64,000 nt of DNA from Laburnicola sp. R22_1 (lineage: Eukaryota > Ascomycota > Dothideomycetes > Pleosporales > Didymosphaeriaceae). Position 1 is the stretch's first letter; every line of letters starts with the position of its first letter. The notes under the pieces were generated by a model, which was not told the origin of the DNA, did not search any database, and saw only the letters and a program-made list of their open reading frames with translations. The stretch is from the NCBI GenBank assembly GCA_014281115.1, contig JACONQ010000010.1, positions 1,426,001-1,490,000 of the forward strand, given 5' to 3'. Below, piece by piece: positions 11,021 through 22,570 of the stretch. The translations under genes and the position numbers were made by a program.

Positions 11021-13009
11021 TCCACCTGGGGCTCGCCTGGAAAGAAAACAACACTACTATCAACACACTCTCACACCGGCATCGTTGTTTGTCGTACATG
11101 CTGCTGTGCTTGCGCCGAAGGTAAACATGGGCAGCTGGATCTCGAGAGCGACGGGAACACGACACTTTTACCCGGCACCCAGCAACCAGCACCCACGGCC
11201 TCGGAACCATCAACGACAATTTCTTTCCTCTCTGTCGCTGTCCACATGCATACGGCGCTGACGAGGTGATAGGAGAGGTACAACACAGATGCACCTGCTG
11301 TTCAGCGTCTTCTTTCAGGCAGACGCAGGCGCACGGCGGCACGCACACGCATGACAATGGTGCCTGGCCCGAAGCGGTGGCGTGCAGAGACCCCGGCGCC
11401 TGGGCAGGATGCTCCTCAAACACGAGCCAACACGAGCGCAGGGACCGGCAATACCAATCTCGGGACAGACTCATGCTACGTACAGGCCCGAGCCGTTGCT
11501 TCACGTTGCTGGCCGTGGCCGCCATGAGGGCACCTGTCGACCGCCCGCGCGCTGCTGTCTCGGTCGCCGCCACGAGGAAGAAGAGCTGCGGCTGCGCTCC
11601 CAGCGCCAACACGGCCACGGTGAAAGCCATGCGCCGACGCCGCTGCCTTCGGGAGGAGGGATCGCGGAATCTCGAGCTGGTGAGCGGGAACTCGCGCGTC
11701 ACCCGTGTCTCACCATGCAGCCCACCAATGGAGGCCCGCCGCCGACGACGCCTGACTCGTCCATCTGTGGCCGCTTGGGATGGCGTTGCTCGCTTGCACC
11801 GAGGGCCGTTCCAGCGTCGGTGCTCTGGCCGCATCCCAGGCCTCTCCGCCATGCCACATGCCACATGCCCAGCCTCAGCCCGTGCGATGCGAGGACCAAC
11901 CCCGAAGATTCTGTTGGCAACACTGCACACGTCTCCGATCCCGCCTGCGGCCTCTTGCCATCCTCTTCACCGCTCTCAACACCAAGCGCTGGTCGAGTGC
12001 TGCTCGCGGGCCTGACGCTCTTTTCTTGCAGTTCCGCTGCTGCCTTTCGAGCTTCGTTTTTGCTCTTTTGCTTTTCTTTTTGGCCGTGTAGCTCTGGTCC
12101 GGCGGGTTCAATATACCAACCCCGCCCGAGCACCTCGTCGCCCTCGCAATCAACCATCATCCTCCGAACACGCCCTTCACAAGCCAGACTCGTTCCCCTA
12201 GCAATCTCTGTCTGACCTGTAGTCAAGGAAATGGCGTTGCAGTGTACGTACATCTGTCTTTCTCGAATCTCAATTGGAAGCCCCCTTCCCCGCGCTGCAA
12301 CGGGAAGCGTCGCAAGATATGCCCCCATACCCACAATCCACCCAAGGACACCGTCACAGTTCTGATACATCCTATCGTCTTATGGGAGCATTGTTGCTCC
12401 TCGCATTGTCGCATACCGCTCGTTTGGGACAGTCCTTGCCGTTTTCTCGCTTCTTCAGCAATCATGCTAGGGACGCTTCTAATCATGAGTGGCTATAGGT
12501 TTCGATAATTCCTAATTCATAAACATTTGGCCTATCGTATTCAACACTTGGTCGTAGTCGTTGTCGAACTTGCAGCCCCGTGGATCCGACGCAAGCAAGG
12601 CACCGTGGCTGTCGGTACCTCTCTAGACCGACACCCTAACTATTCTGGATCTTCTCTAACCTGAGCCCTCGCTGTTATTGAGAAGAGCTGCCCAAGAGAT
12701 CGGGAAGTCCATCTGCGATTTGTAATTGTATTTGGGGAATTCCTCAGGCCGAGCCTTGTGCTGTTGCTCTTCGCATCAGCATACGGCAACCCACCGGCTA
12801 CAAGGTCCGTGAGCCTGCGACGAACCAGTCCTCCTCTATCTTGCAGCACTGTCTGAGACAGTGCTAACGGGCCAACGTGATTTCCTAGGGCTGCCACCAA
12901 CGACTCCTCATATTCTCCAACACGCTGAAAATCCACACCACCACCACCACCACCGGACACGTGTCGGTCTACAGACACGGCCCATCGCCATTATTTCGCC
13001 GAACTACCC
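11021..13009. other. ~2-kb intergenic region upstream of glycoprotein gene
   Basis: Several long frames cross this GC-rich stretch on both strands (for example 11266-12015 and 11382-12215 plus; 10944-11930 minus). Their translations are Arg/Pro/Cys-rich, mutually overlapping and lack motifs, so I treat them as chance frames. The CT-rich, CACCACCAC-containing sequence just before 13010 looks like a fungal promoter and leader. Confidence 0.45.
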
Positions 13010-15586
13010 ATGAGTTACGATCCTCGACTGGCCGCCCGGTCTTACGGCGCGTATAGAGCAGATGAGGAGGGAGGCGGAAAGAAAGGATCGGTACGCGCAG
13101 CGCGACAGGCATTACAGGCAGCAAAAGTGCAAGGACAGATGCCAGACACGTCAAAGATAATAGGATTGCCCCAAAGACCTAACCAGCGTGTGGAAAGATC
13201 CACTGCGCAAAACCAATACCAGGATCCTGGAAATGCGCCTTCGCCCACTCCACAGTGGCCGCTCTCGAACGATGCGGCCGATATTCTAGAGTCAAGACCA
13301 GACTTGTTGTACCCAAGACCACCGAACCGAGGGCCGCCGCCCAAGCGACCGCCGCGCCCAACGGCAGATGAGCTACCTACGCCATCCTCGCCAGATTATC
13401 GAGAGTCATTTCAAAGCGATGACCCGTTTTCGCCAATATCCGGACGCTCGTCACGGCCGCTCACCACGTCCTCTGCTGCCTCCGAAAATTCATCGTTAGG
13501 AGAGATCCCGGACTTCCCAATACCCGAACCACCGATGCCTACCGTACAACCGCTACCGCGCCGTATCCCTAGTCTCGGACCACCCCCCTCATCTCGCAGA
13601 GGGCCCTCGTCATATTATACGCAGATGTCCTATGTATCGCCAATCGCGGAAGAAGCCGAGACGCGCTCAAACACAATACGTTCACATCATGGTTCTTTCG
13701 CATCCAGTATGGCTATACCCGCGAACGGGGACTATTACCTCGAAGACCCGTATGTACTCTCGGACGACGATGAAACTATAACGAGCGAGAATGGGCAAGA
13801 ATCAAGGGCTAGCGACCACGATGACAAGAGTGGATTAGTGACACCGGCACTCGTTCGCCAAGCCAGTTTAGGACGGAGAACTAAACCTTCCTTGATGACT
13901 ATAAAATCAGCCGACGGGCCCAACGGAAAAGTACCTTCATTGAATAGAAAACCGTCGCCTGGTGACAAAGAGTGGGAAGCAGGTATCGGTGGTGCAGTAC
14001 TCGCAGCAAAGGATGGACTCGCAGGGACTGACGGTAGCACGATGCATGATGCTTCCTCAGATGATGCCTCGATGGATTCACCCAAAAACCTCGGTTCAAG
14101 GTATGGAGATTGGGAGAAGAGTATGGATCCGGAAAAAGATGGTTCTTTGGAAGCTCCAGTACATCCCCTTTATCGAGGAACGCGCAATACTGCTTTGGCG
14201 GACCGTATGGATCGTCTCGGCAGACGTCGACCACCACGCATTGATGTGGATGCAGTACGTGATGCTGAAGCACGAGGCAGTCTGACCAGCTTACCCGAAC
14301 TAATCAGACGAGCCACACGGCTCGCTGCGAATCTCGACAGAGGCAAGACCGCAAGTCGATTGGGGCTGGACTTTTGGGAAGCCGGTGCTATCGACAAGAA
14401 GAACTCTCACAATTCCAACTCTATGGCCGATATGCTCGCGGCATTTCCTCCTCCTGGAGAAGCGACGCCCAGAGGCGGAACCCCTCCGGGCCCAAACCAA
14501 AGGCGCATGTCACAATGGCCCTCACCTGGCCGATATGGCGCGGACTCTGCAATGAACGAGCCCAAGGACAAACGACGGAGGAGGTGCTGCGGCATGCCCA
14601 TGTGGACTTTCGTCACCCTTTTGATTGTGCTTCTGTTTCTTATCGCGGCCGCCGTCATCATCCCAATCGTTCTCGTCGTCATTCCGAAGATGCGGGACGC
14701 GCAGGGAAGCGCCGCCCAGAACACCGCTGGTACGCAACCGACCAACACAATCAGTCCTGCACAGCCTACTGGAACGGCCCCAACTGGAACTCAAAACAGT
14801 CAATGCGGTGGTATCATTGCCTGCCAGAACGGAGGGGTGGCCATTCCCAACGCGGACCGATCCTGCAATTGTGTATGCATCAATGGTTTCACGGGGAGGA
14901 CATGTGATACGGAAGGGGACCCTGGGTGTACGATTACCACCATTGGAAGCACAACGAACAATGCTACTGTGGGCTCCGGTATACCAAGACTCATCGAGAG
15001 CGCCGAAAATGACTTCAACATTCCTCTCGACTCCACGCGTCTCGTGTCGCTCTTCTCTCGGTTATCCATGAGCTGCACTGCAGAAAACGCTCTCATCACC
15101 TTCAACGGGCTGGCTTCCCGCTCTTCTGTAGACGCTTACATGCCCATCCTCGTTGAAACCTCGACCACGCCTTCCCGCTCGCTACCCCTACTCAATGAGC
15201 CTCACCTGCGGCCAGCCGCTCTTCAACAACGACAGGCGATTGGTGGACCCGGTGTCGCTGACGAAAACGGGAATGCGGGAACGGTATCTGCAACAGCATC
15301 TTCGGAACCGGCCGCTACTCCCACGCAGCCCATTTCAAGTAATCCGACCGCCCTCGACTTTGCACGCCTGGGCGTCCTTCTCTCGCTCCAAGTCAGTGGC
15401 AAACTGGATACGGCGGCGAACGCGCAGGAGTCGATTCAGAATTTTCTCAGCAGGGACCGTGAGGGCAATTCAAGATCTACATCCGTCGATCTAGATGTTT
15501 TCACCATCGATCTTGTGCAATTGTCGATAAAGTTCTCGAACGGGACCACGATCCAGGCGTCGACGCCGAACTCTACTACGTCTTAA
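13010..15586 (+). CDS. single-pass membrane protein with EGF-like domain (glycoprotein)
   Basis: This is one uninterrupted 858-residue frame. Residues 1-525 are a Ser/Pro-rich, acidic, probably disordered cytoplasmic region ending in a basic stop-transfer cluster (KDKRRRRCC). A strong transmembrane helix spans about 532-560. It is followed by a Thr/Ser/Pro-rich spacer and an EGF-like module at about 599-632, with six or more cysteines (C599, C605, C619, C621, C623, C632) and the hallmark GFTGRTC. The remaining 225 residues are probably extracellular and end in NSTTS, with N-glycosylation sites. There is no N-terminal signal peptide, so the helix should act as a signal anchor (N-terminus inside). 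Similar fungal proteins are often called glycoproteins of unknown role; a cell-surface or adhesion role is inference. Confidence 0.75.
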   Translation: MSYDPRLAARSYGAYRADEEGGGKKGSVRAARQALQAAKVQGQMPDTSKIIGLPQRPNQRVERSTAQNQYQDPGNAPSPTPQWPLSNDAADILESRPDLLYPRPPNRGPPPKRPPRPTADELPTPSSPDYRESFQSDDPFSPISGRSSRPLTTSSAASENSSLGEIPDFPIPEPPMPTVQPLPRRIPSLGPPPSSRRGPSSYYTQMSYVSPIAEEAETRSNTIRSHHGSFASSMAIPANGDYYLEDPYVLSDDDETITSENGQESRASDHDDKSGLVTPALVRQASLGRRTKPSLMTIKSADGPNGKVPSLNRKPSPGDKEWEAGIGGAVLAAKDGLAGTDGSTMHDASSDDASMDSPKNLGSRYGDWEKSMDPEKDGSLEAPVHPLYRGTRNTALADRMDRLGRRRPPRIDVDAVRDAEARGSLTSLPELIRRATRLAANLDRGKTASRLGLDFWEAGAIDKKNSHNSNSMADMLAAFPPPGEATPRGGTPPGPNQRRMSQWPSPGRYGADSAMNEPKDKRRRRCCGMPMWTFVTLLIVLLFLIAAAVIIPIVLVVIPKMRDAQGSAAQNTAGTQPTNTISPAQPTGTAPTGTQNSQCGGIIACQNGGVAIPNADRSCNCVCINGFTGRTCDTEGDPGCTITTIGSTTNNATVGSGIPRLIESAENDFNIPLDSTRLVSLFSRLSMSCTAENALITFNGLASRSSVDAYMPILVETSTTPSRSLPLLNEPHLRPAALQQRQAIGGPGVADENGNAGTVSATASSEPAATPTQPISSNPTALDFARLGVLLSLQVSGKLDTAANAQESIQNFLSRDREGNSRSTSVDLDVFTIDLVQLSIKFSNGTTIQASTPNSTTS

Positions 15587-16407
15587 TGACCCCTTCTTTA
15601 TTCACACTTTTCCAAAATTTCTCTAGTCTTGCCATGTACTATATCATACGGGCGGCGTGTTCTACCCTGCCTTGTATAAACGACGCGATCGGCGCAACAA
15701 GCGCTAAATTTTGTGTCACGTCTCTCTATTTCTTTCTGCGGTGCGGCTTTTCCATTTTTTAATGTCGTCCCGTGGACGCGGGAGCGGATCTGTCGATTAG
15801 ATCTAATCTTTTTTTTGTGCTTTTGTTTGTCGGTACTTGCTTGATGGGCTTTGTATACCCCCTGCTGCGTGTGCGGATGTTATGGGTAGGAAGGACGGAT
15901 GGCGTAGCATGATATGGGAAGTCGGACTTGTATATAGTGGATGCGTGCCCGCGAGTGCACATGCAGAAATGCTATGTGTTCTGAGATCATTGATGGCACA
16001 TGTAGGCAACGCAGGCACGTGTTCTCTGCCTGGAATATAATTCATATGATTGAGTATTGTAATTTATGCCTCGGTATGGAGCGCTTGCTGTGAGAAAGAG
16101 GAACGAAGATACCACTACGTGACAGTCATTATCAATGAAGCCTGTTTCCTAAATCTGTCGACAAGCGTTGTTATGCAAAGGTAACCTAGAGCGAGACAAT
16201 ATTAACCTGAACTTGGGAGTCTACCTGTATGCTAAAAGTGTAGAAATAATTCAGTGTTGTGGTGAAAGACAGCGGCGCCAGCGCGTCTGGGGAAGCTGAG
16301 TCAGCCCCCGCTAACGTAATAACGTGGGTAGGCATCAACATCGATATCCGGAGCTTCAAGCTCGACGTGAACTCTCCCCACTCCCCACACAACAACACCT
16401 CACAGCC
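15587..16407. other. intergenic, nothing recognised
   Basis: This holds the 3' flank of the glycoprotein gene and the 5' flank of the COP9 gene on the same strand. It is T-rich just after the stop codon. No gene or repeat is supported. Confidence 0.45.
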
Positions 16408-17984
16408 ATGGCAAGAGACGCCGCAGAGACGCCCTTCTTCCAGAAGCGGAAATCCCAGGGCGAAATCGTCGTTAAAGGTACCCAGCTTCTCCAACGTGGC
16501 TGCGAGGACGTGCCGTGCTGATGGCTTTAGATCCCCCCAAGTTCGACCTCGAATCCTACATATCCAATTACGATGGTACGCCCTGAAAAGCCTCGCCTTG
16601 AGGCCGTGGCATGCTGACTGTTTGCTAGGCTTCACCCGCCTCGATCGTCTACGTCACATCGGCTCTCACTCGACCTATTTCGCCGTCGACGCATACCGGG
16701 CCGCCATTGTGGAGGCGAAGCGGGGAAAGAACGTCAAACTGTACCTCGACCTGACAGAGGACTTGGGTCAGATTTCTCCCCAGGATGCGGAAGCGTTGAC
16801 AGATGCGGCATGGGCGGGGGAGAAGACGAAGAAGGTTGAAGCGGAGAAAGACAAGCTGGAGCATGAGCTGAAGTCGTACAAGAACAACATGATCAAGGAA
16901 AGCATACGGGTGAGTAGTGGACCAAGGGCGTTAGCTGTGACGAAACGACTAATCCGTCTTGTAGATGGGGAACGAAGACCTGGGTCACTTCTTCTACGCC
17001 GCCGGTGACTGGAGTTCGGCACACAAGGCATACATGCGCATGCGCGAACACTGCACTTCGCCCAAGCACCTCGCCGACATGACCCTCCGCCTCGTCCTCG
17101 TCAACATCACACAAAAGGCCTGGCATAGTGTTCAGGCGCACATCGCGAAGGTGGATGCCGCACAAGTGAAGGGCGATGACAAGGCAAAGTTAGAGCCTAT
17201 CGTATCCGCCTGCGTAGGGCTAGCGCACTTGTGCACTGGAAAGTTCTCCGACGCTGCGACGGCCTTCATCAACACCTCATCCACCTTTTTGGCCCTAGAG
17301 CCAGCCGCAGGAATAACGTGGCAGCGTGAGGTGCTCACAGGCAACGACATCGCCGTATATGGTGGTCTCTGTGCCCTCGCAACTATGGACCGGAGCCAGC
17401 TCCAGGATCGGGTGCTCCAAAACAGCGACTTCCGTAACTTCTTGGAACTAGAGCCGCACATCCGACGCGCAATCAATCTCTTCGTCAACTCCAAGTACAG
17501 CGCCTGTCTCGAGGTTCTAGAAGCCTACCGGAATGACTACCTCCTCGATGTCTATCTCTCAAAGGTCATCACCGACATCTATGGCCGGATCCGAACGAAG
17601 AGCATTGTGCAATACTTCATCCCCTTCAACTGCGTCACCCTGGACGAGATGGCCAACAAGTTCCAGCTGACGGGCGGCGAGTACGCATCCATTGAAGACG
17701 AGCTCGAGACCATGATCAACAACGGCACCCTCAACGCGCGAATAGACCTTGTAGACCGCCTCCTCATCTCCCCAGCGACGAACCCACGCTACATCGTCCA
17801 CGCCGACGCGCTCGCCATGGCCGAGTCGTACGACCACACGCTGCGACTACGGCTTACGCGCCTGAACATGCTCGCTGCCGGCATGGAAGTCCGCCAGGAC
17901 AAAGGAGGTCAAAGCTCCAACTCGTTTGGTGAGGGCCTGAGCTCAGAGCTGAGAGGCATGGGGTCCAAGATGGGCTTTTCGTAA
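16408..17984 (+). CDS. csn1: COP9 signalosome complex subunit 1
   Basis: Four exons (16408-16477, 16531-16575, 16629-16909, 16965-17984) encode 471 residues. The introns are 53, 53 and 55 bp. The protein matches CSN1/GPS1: LESYISNYDGFTRLDRL near the start, the helix motif IKESIR followed by GNEDLG, the TPR-like stretch IAVYGGLCALATMDR, then FLELEPHIRRAI and a PCI domain over roughly residues 290-450 (IVQYFIPFNCVTLDEMANKF). CSN1 is a scaffold subunit of the complex that removes Nedd8 from cullins, and in fungi it affects development and secondary metabolism. Rpn7, the 26S proteasome paralogue, is the alternative, but the IKESIR...DLG and YGGLCALAT motifs favour CSN1. Length is normal for the family. 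Confidence 0.88.
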
Positions 17985-19244
17985 GCAAGGCACGAACGTG
18001 TGCGTTGCTTGAGCAGGTGCCCTGTGGTCGAGCATAGCATTTGCAGGCGTTTTTCTCTCTCGAGGATTGGCTGGCGTAGATGAAGAGTGTGATGACTTGA
18101 ATGGCGTGGGATTGTTTTCCTCTGGCGTTTTTGTGAGAGCCTTTTGATGAGTTGATGGGAGTGGAATCTGCAATGCGGATAGTGGGTGTCGATGGATGGA
18201 TGGATGCGTAGCATTGACCTGAGTGAGGGACAAGGAGGTGAAAGCGACCGATTTCCTGAGCTCTTGGAAATTCTCAGTAGACTGACCTAGCGGATCGGAG
18301 GGGTAGTTCTCAGTAATAGAACGATGTAGCAAACTGACAAGGGGCGCCGTCATGCATGGTAGTGTACCCAAATAGTATCCAAGCGCCTGCAAGAAAGTCT
18401 TCATGCCCATGCGCACGTCTGTCTACGGGGTATGTTGTGTTACGGAAAGCAAAGCACACAACACAACACCACGTCACGCTACGCCAGCTGAGCTACAGAG
18501 TGTTCTGGGTGGAACTATTGACGTACGAAGGAAGGAAGGTATGCTATACATGTACCGTCCGATAGCTATCAATCATATCATCTTATATCATGTGTCGAGA
18601 CTCGAGATACCAATCAATCAATCAATCAAATATACAGAGAGAAAAAATAAGAATAAGAATAAGAGGAAGAATAAAGTCAAAACAGGGTGGGTATATGTGT
18701 GAAGAAGAATGCCAAGCCGTGCTGTGCTGTGCCGTGCAATAAATATACCGTGCGTGTGCCTTCGTGCCATATGTGCGTTCGTACATCAATGCCATACATA
18801 CCATGTCATACCATACCATACCATATCATACCATGCCATGCCACGCCATGCCAAACGATGCAATCCCTCGCTCCCTCCCTATGCCTGAGCCCCCCCAAGA
18901 AAAGGAGCCGAGAATGCCAAAAAAAAAAGAAATTGGAAAGAAGAAAAAAACACGGGACAGGAAAACCAAGAAGCCAAAACGATGGCTCCAAGCCAAACAA
19001 AGGTGGATAGATACAAAAAGGGAAGAAGAAGAAAAAAAGAGAAAGAAAAAAACAGGATTGCCCACGGCAGCAAACGTCAACGACAACGACAATGACATGT
19101 ACACCACCCATGCTCCGCAAAGACCCCCCCTTACCCCTCTCCTTCCATCAAGCGTAAACATGCCCATACAAATACATACATACACATACATATATACAAA
19201 CAACGAAACATCATACAACCAAAGCCAAAGCCCAACCTCCCAAC
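17985..19244. other. intergenic region with simple repeats
   Basis: The stretch is convergent between csn1 and the Zn2Cys6 gene. It is low-complexity: a CAAT array (18611-18629), AAGAATAAG repeats after 18640, a CCATA/CCATG pentamer array and a purine-rich A/G block at about 18898-19060. The frames seen here are products of these repeats and are not called as genes. Confidence 0.55.
18791..18853. repeat. CCATA/CCATG pentanucleotide microsatellite
   Basis: About a dozen imperfect 5-bp units (CCATA, later CCATG) run head to tail. Variation is mainly A/G at the fifth position. Such arrays are length-variable between strains. No function is implied. Confidence 0.7.
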
Positions 19245-19311
19245 CTACCGAAACGCCCCCGAACTCCTCGCCTGCGCAGCCCACTGATTCTCTTGCTGAT
19301 GTTGCTGGGAC

Positions 19312-19343
<32 letters not shown>

Positions 19344-21469
19344 CTGCGCACTCTGATACCCATAGTACGAATTCGCAGGAGGCCAAGCGCCAAACTCGCC
19401 CCTAGTGTACGCATTCGACTGTTCCGCCACGACGCCGCCGCTGCCCATTTGATGGGCTTGTTGTTGTTGCTGCTGGGGCTGGGGCTGCGCAGGCGTGTTC
19501 TGGGAAGAGAGGTTTTGCGGCATGGGTTGCGTAGATATGCCGGAGCGGTTTAGGGCGTATGCGTTTGGGGTGTGCGAGTGGGGGTTGAAGTGGGTGTATT
19601 GGGAGGCTTGGACGGGTTGTTGAGACGTTTGGAGTTGTTGGGCGGCGGTTTGGAGCTGGCGGAGGGCTTGTTGGGGGGAGGGTTGGGGCTGTGATGCTTG
19701 GAGTTGGACTTGTTGTTGCGGTTGGGATTGTTGGGGTTGCTGCTGTTGGTGGTGGCTATGGCTGCGGCTGTGTTGGTGTCGGTGTTGGTGATGCGATGGT
19801 GGAGTATCGGTAGACTGCGGTGGATGCTTTGCCTGTGGGCGTGAGGATTTTTGCACTTGAGCGATTTGCGAAACTTGGGCTGGCGTTGTAGATGAGCGCC
19901 GCTTTTCGTCTTCCAGCTCTTGGATGCGTGCTATCGCGTCATCGTGCTCCTTCTTCATGCGCTCGAGTTCTCTCTTCATGAGCTCGAGCTCAGAGAGTTG
20001 GGTAGTGACGGCTTGGGCTTGTCGCATGGACTCGGCAGGGTCGGGGACTAGGTGCGGGCGTTGCTCCTCGGTACCCATGTCCGCGGAGTAGAGGCACTGT
20101 CTCTTTTTCTCGCTGCAGGTTTGGCAGACGGGTCGTGCTCCATCGCACTGTCGATGTATTAGCATTGTTCATCGTGTCCGTGTCCGATGCATAGCCGGAA
20201 AAATGGAATGATGCATACCTTGGTTTTCTTGGCCTTGCACACGTCACAACTGTTTCTTGGCCTCCTTCGAGTCGTCGCTTGCGGAGGAGGCGGGGCTTGA
20301 GGCTGCTGTTGGGGAAATGGCTGAGGGGGAGGATGCTGGTGTTGGGAGACTGGTGGGGGCGGAAGAGGGGGAGGTTCGGGAAGTGACGGTTCGAGTCCAG
20401 GATCAGGTCGGATGAGTTCAAGAAGAGAGCGCAGACTCTGTGAACGCAGATCGCTTTCGAGTGAGGTTGACGACTTTGGGTCTTCCACTTTCTTCTTCTT
20501 CTTCGGCTTCTGGGCGTCCGTCGGCGGAGTTTCACTTTGAGGTTTCGGGGGGTTGGGCCTCTCGGGGATCTTCTTCAGCGCAGTCGGGTCGTGTTCTTCG
20601 AGAAGCTTGCGTCTCCGCGAGTCCTTCCGTGGCGGGGGCGCTCGCTCCTCGTACGTCTTGTGTACGGGGACATGTCGGTAGAAGACGTCCAGGCTCTGCT
20701 TGCTGGCCGAGAACTTGATGGACAGCACGCCTTTGCAGTCGTAGACGGGCTTGGTGGCACGCTTCCCGAGCTTTGCGCCCTTGCCGTTGGCGGCGCGGTC
20801 CTTGTTCAGCAGCGAGTCGTTGCAGTAGTAGGAGAAGCGGAAGCTGTCGTCCTCGCGGCTGTTCCAGCAGTTGTGGAAGCTGTAGCGGTAGCCGTCGCAT
20901 TTCTGGATGGTGTCGACGCAGCACTTTGCAATGGCGCGCTGCTTGCGCATCTTCTCCTTGGGGTCCGACGTCGGCTGCAGGGCCTCGAGGATGCTCATGG
21001 CGACCTTGGGCTCGTTCTTCTTGCCATTGCTGGCTGGCGGCAGCAGCGGCGGCTGGGGTGCTGGGGCGAAGTCCAGGGCGAGGGCGAGGGCAGGGTCGGC
21101 CACGCTCTGGTACTGTGGTGCTCCATAGGGCTGGTGGTGGTGTAGGGCGTCGGGATGCTGTACGAACTGGGGCTGCTGCGGCGGCGGCGGCGTCGGGTGC
21201 AAGGGCGAGGGCGCGCCGACGAGGAAGCTGGTGCCGATCCAAAACGACAGCTGGCACTCGGTGTGCTCGGGGTGCTCGGGCGGGTGGTCGAGGTATTCGC
21301 GCAGCGACGTCTCAAAGGCGTCGAGCGAGTTGACCATGTACGGGATCGTCTTCGCGTGCGGGTCGCGAGCCTGACGGCCACGCGCGAGGTGGACCGGCCC
21401 GTGGGAAAGGCCGTCCTGCGCGTTCTGGTAGTGGGCGTCGGCGACGGTGGCAGGGGCAGCTTGCTCCAT
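19245..21469 (-). CDS. Zn2Cys6 transcription factor with upstream Cys/His region and polyQ tail
   Basis: Two exons (20219-21469 and 19245-20147, 71-bp intron) give 717 residues. The Zn2Cys6 cluster is unusually central: C408, C411, C418, C425, C428 and C435, spaced C-x2-C-x6-C-x6-C-x2-C-x6-C, with the intron cutting just after the KAKKTK loop. It is followed by a coiled-coil-like segment (about 460-495) and then His- and Gln-rich tracts, including a pure polyQ run near the end. Well upstream, residues 180-275 hold a second Cys/His-rich region (C191, C201, C216, C245, H266, H270; final motif RHVPVH) that resembles WRKY/FLYWCH-type zinc folds. That likeness is my inference. The protein should be nuclear. 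DNA target and pathway are unknown. Confidence 0.8.
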
Positions 21470-22570
21470 GACGGCCGCGCCCGACCCCCAGTCGACTGCC
21501 TAGCAGGTGCCGTACTGTAATAATAAGGGCACGAGTAGGCGTGTTTGTGGTGGTTATTAGACAGGTAACGCTGAGCAAAGGCCGCTGTGCCTCACCGCCA
21601 ATCCTCGCCTGCGCCCGCCCGCGTCATGGCATCATCTCCACATCCACCACCATTCCCTGCCTAATAGTACCTATCGGGGGGGAAAAGGTCATGTCGGAAC
21701 GAGAATGCAACCTCTGCTCAGTTTGACCGACGTTGCAAATGCTGATACGCTGTGGATCCATCCATCAGGTCCACGCCCGCGCCCCGGGGCCGTGTCATCG
21801 TCACGTGCCTGGGACGGACCCGTGGACCGCCCGCCAACCGTGGAACGCCCAGCATGTATACCTGAGGCTACCTCTGCTATTCCCACCTACTAAGCAGCAC
21901 GGCTATGTACTGTGCACAACCCTGGACCTGGAGCCTCATGTGGGCCCTTGGCCTCGGGCCCCGTAACCTTTGACATCCAGCGCCCGAGTAACCACGGAAG
22001 AGCCCCGCCTTACCTACCCCTTGTCAACCCCGTCGAAACGTACATGCCCATCAATCAACAACTAGAACACCCAACAAACATCACACATGACGGCAAGGCA
22101 AGGCGCCCAGTCAAATAGCATGCATACATAGTATAGATACTTCCATTGGACAATCGACTACTACGACAACCAAGGCACGACACGACACGACCCCGAATCC
22201 AGCACGGTCGATCCCATCCCCATCATCCTCTCCATCTCCAGCTACGCTTTGCTACATTGATGACCCCATCAACATACCCTCATTCCATCATTAAATCCCC
22301 AAAAACGCCGCCGAGCATAAAAAAAAGTGGTATCACTCAAGAGTCCCATTCCAACCCAAAAACAAAACCCCATATCATCCATCTCGTCCAAAAAAAAAAA
22401 TTAAAAAGAGAGAGAAAATGAAGGTGAAAGGAAAAAGTCGAGTAAAAGTACAACAAGAGGTCTTGATCGTCGTCTCAGTGTACGTTCTCAAAAATTCGAT
22501 TCCAACGCTTGGGTTCGAGCGAGAAAATGAGGAGCAGTAAGAAAAAAGCCTTTTTTTTCTCATCCAACCA
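21470..22570. other. ~1.1-kb intergenic region, nothing recognised
   Basis: This is upstream of the Zn2Cys6 gene and downstream of the C2H2 gene (both on the minus strand). A-rich runs occur near 22390 and 22545. No frame with protein character was found. Confidence 0.45.

Noticed and set aside
10944..12215. Long overlapping ORFs on both strands upstream of the glycoprotein gene
   Set aside because: The translations are Arg/Pro/Cys-rich, overlap each other in up to four frames and lack motifs or splice logic. GC-rich non-coding DNA explains them.
16408..17984. 26S proteasome subunit Rpn7 as identity of the PCI protein
   Set aside because: The IKESIR...GNEDLG block, IAVYGGLCALAT and the N-terminal LESYISNY pattern fit CSN1, not Rpn7.
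18687..19405. Lys-rich and simple-sequence ORFs between csn1 and the Zn2Cys6 gene
   Set aside because: They are translations of microsatellites and a purine tract. The plus-strand frame also overlaps the antisense of the polyQ exon.
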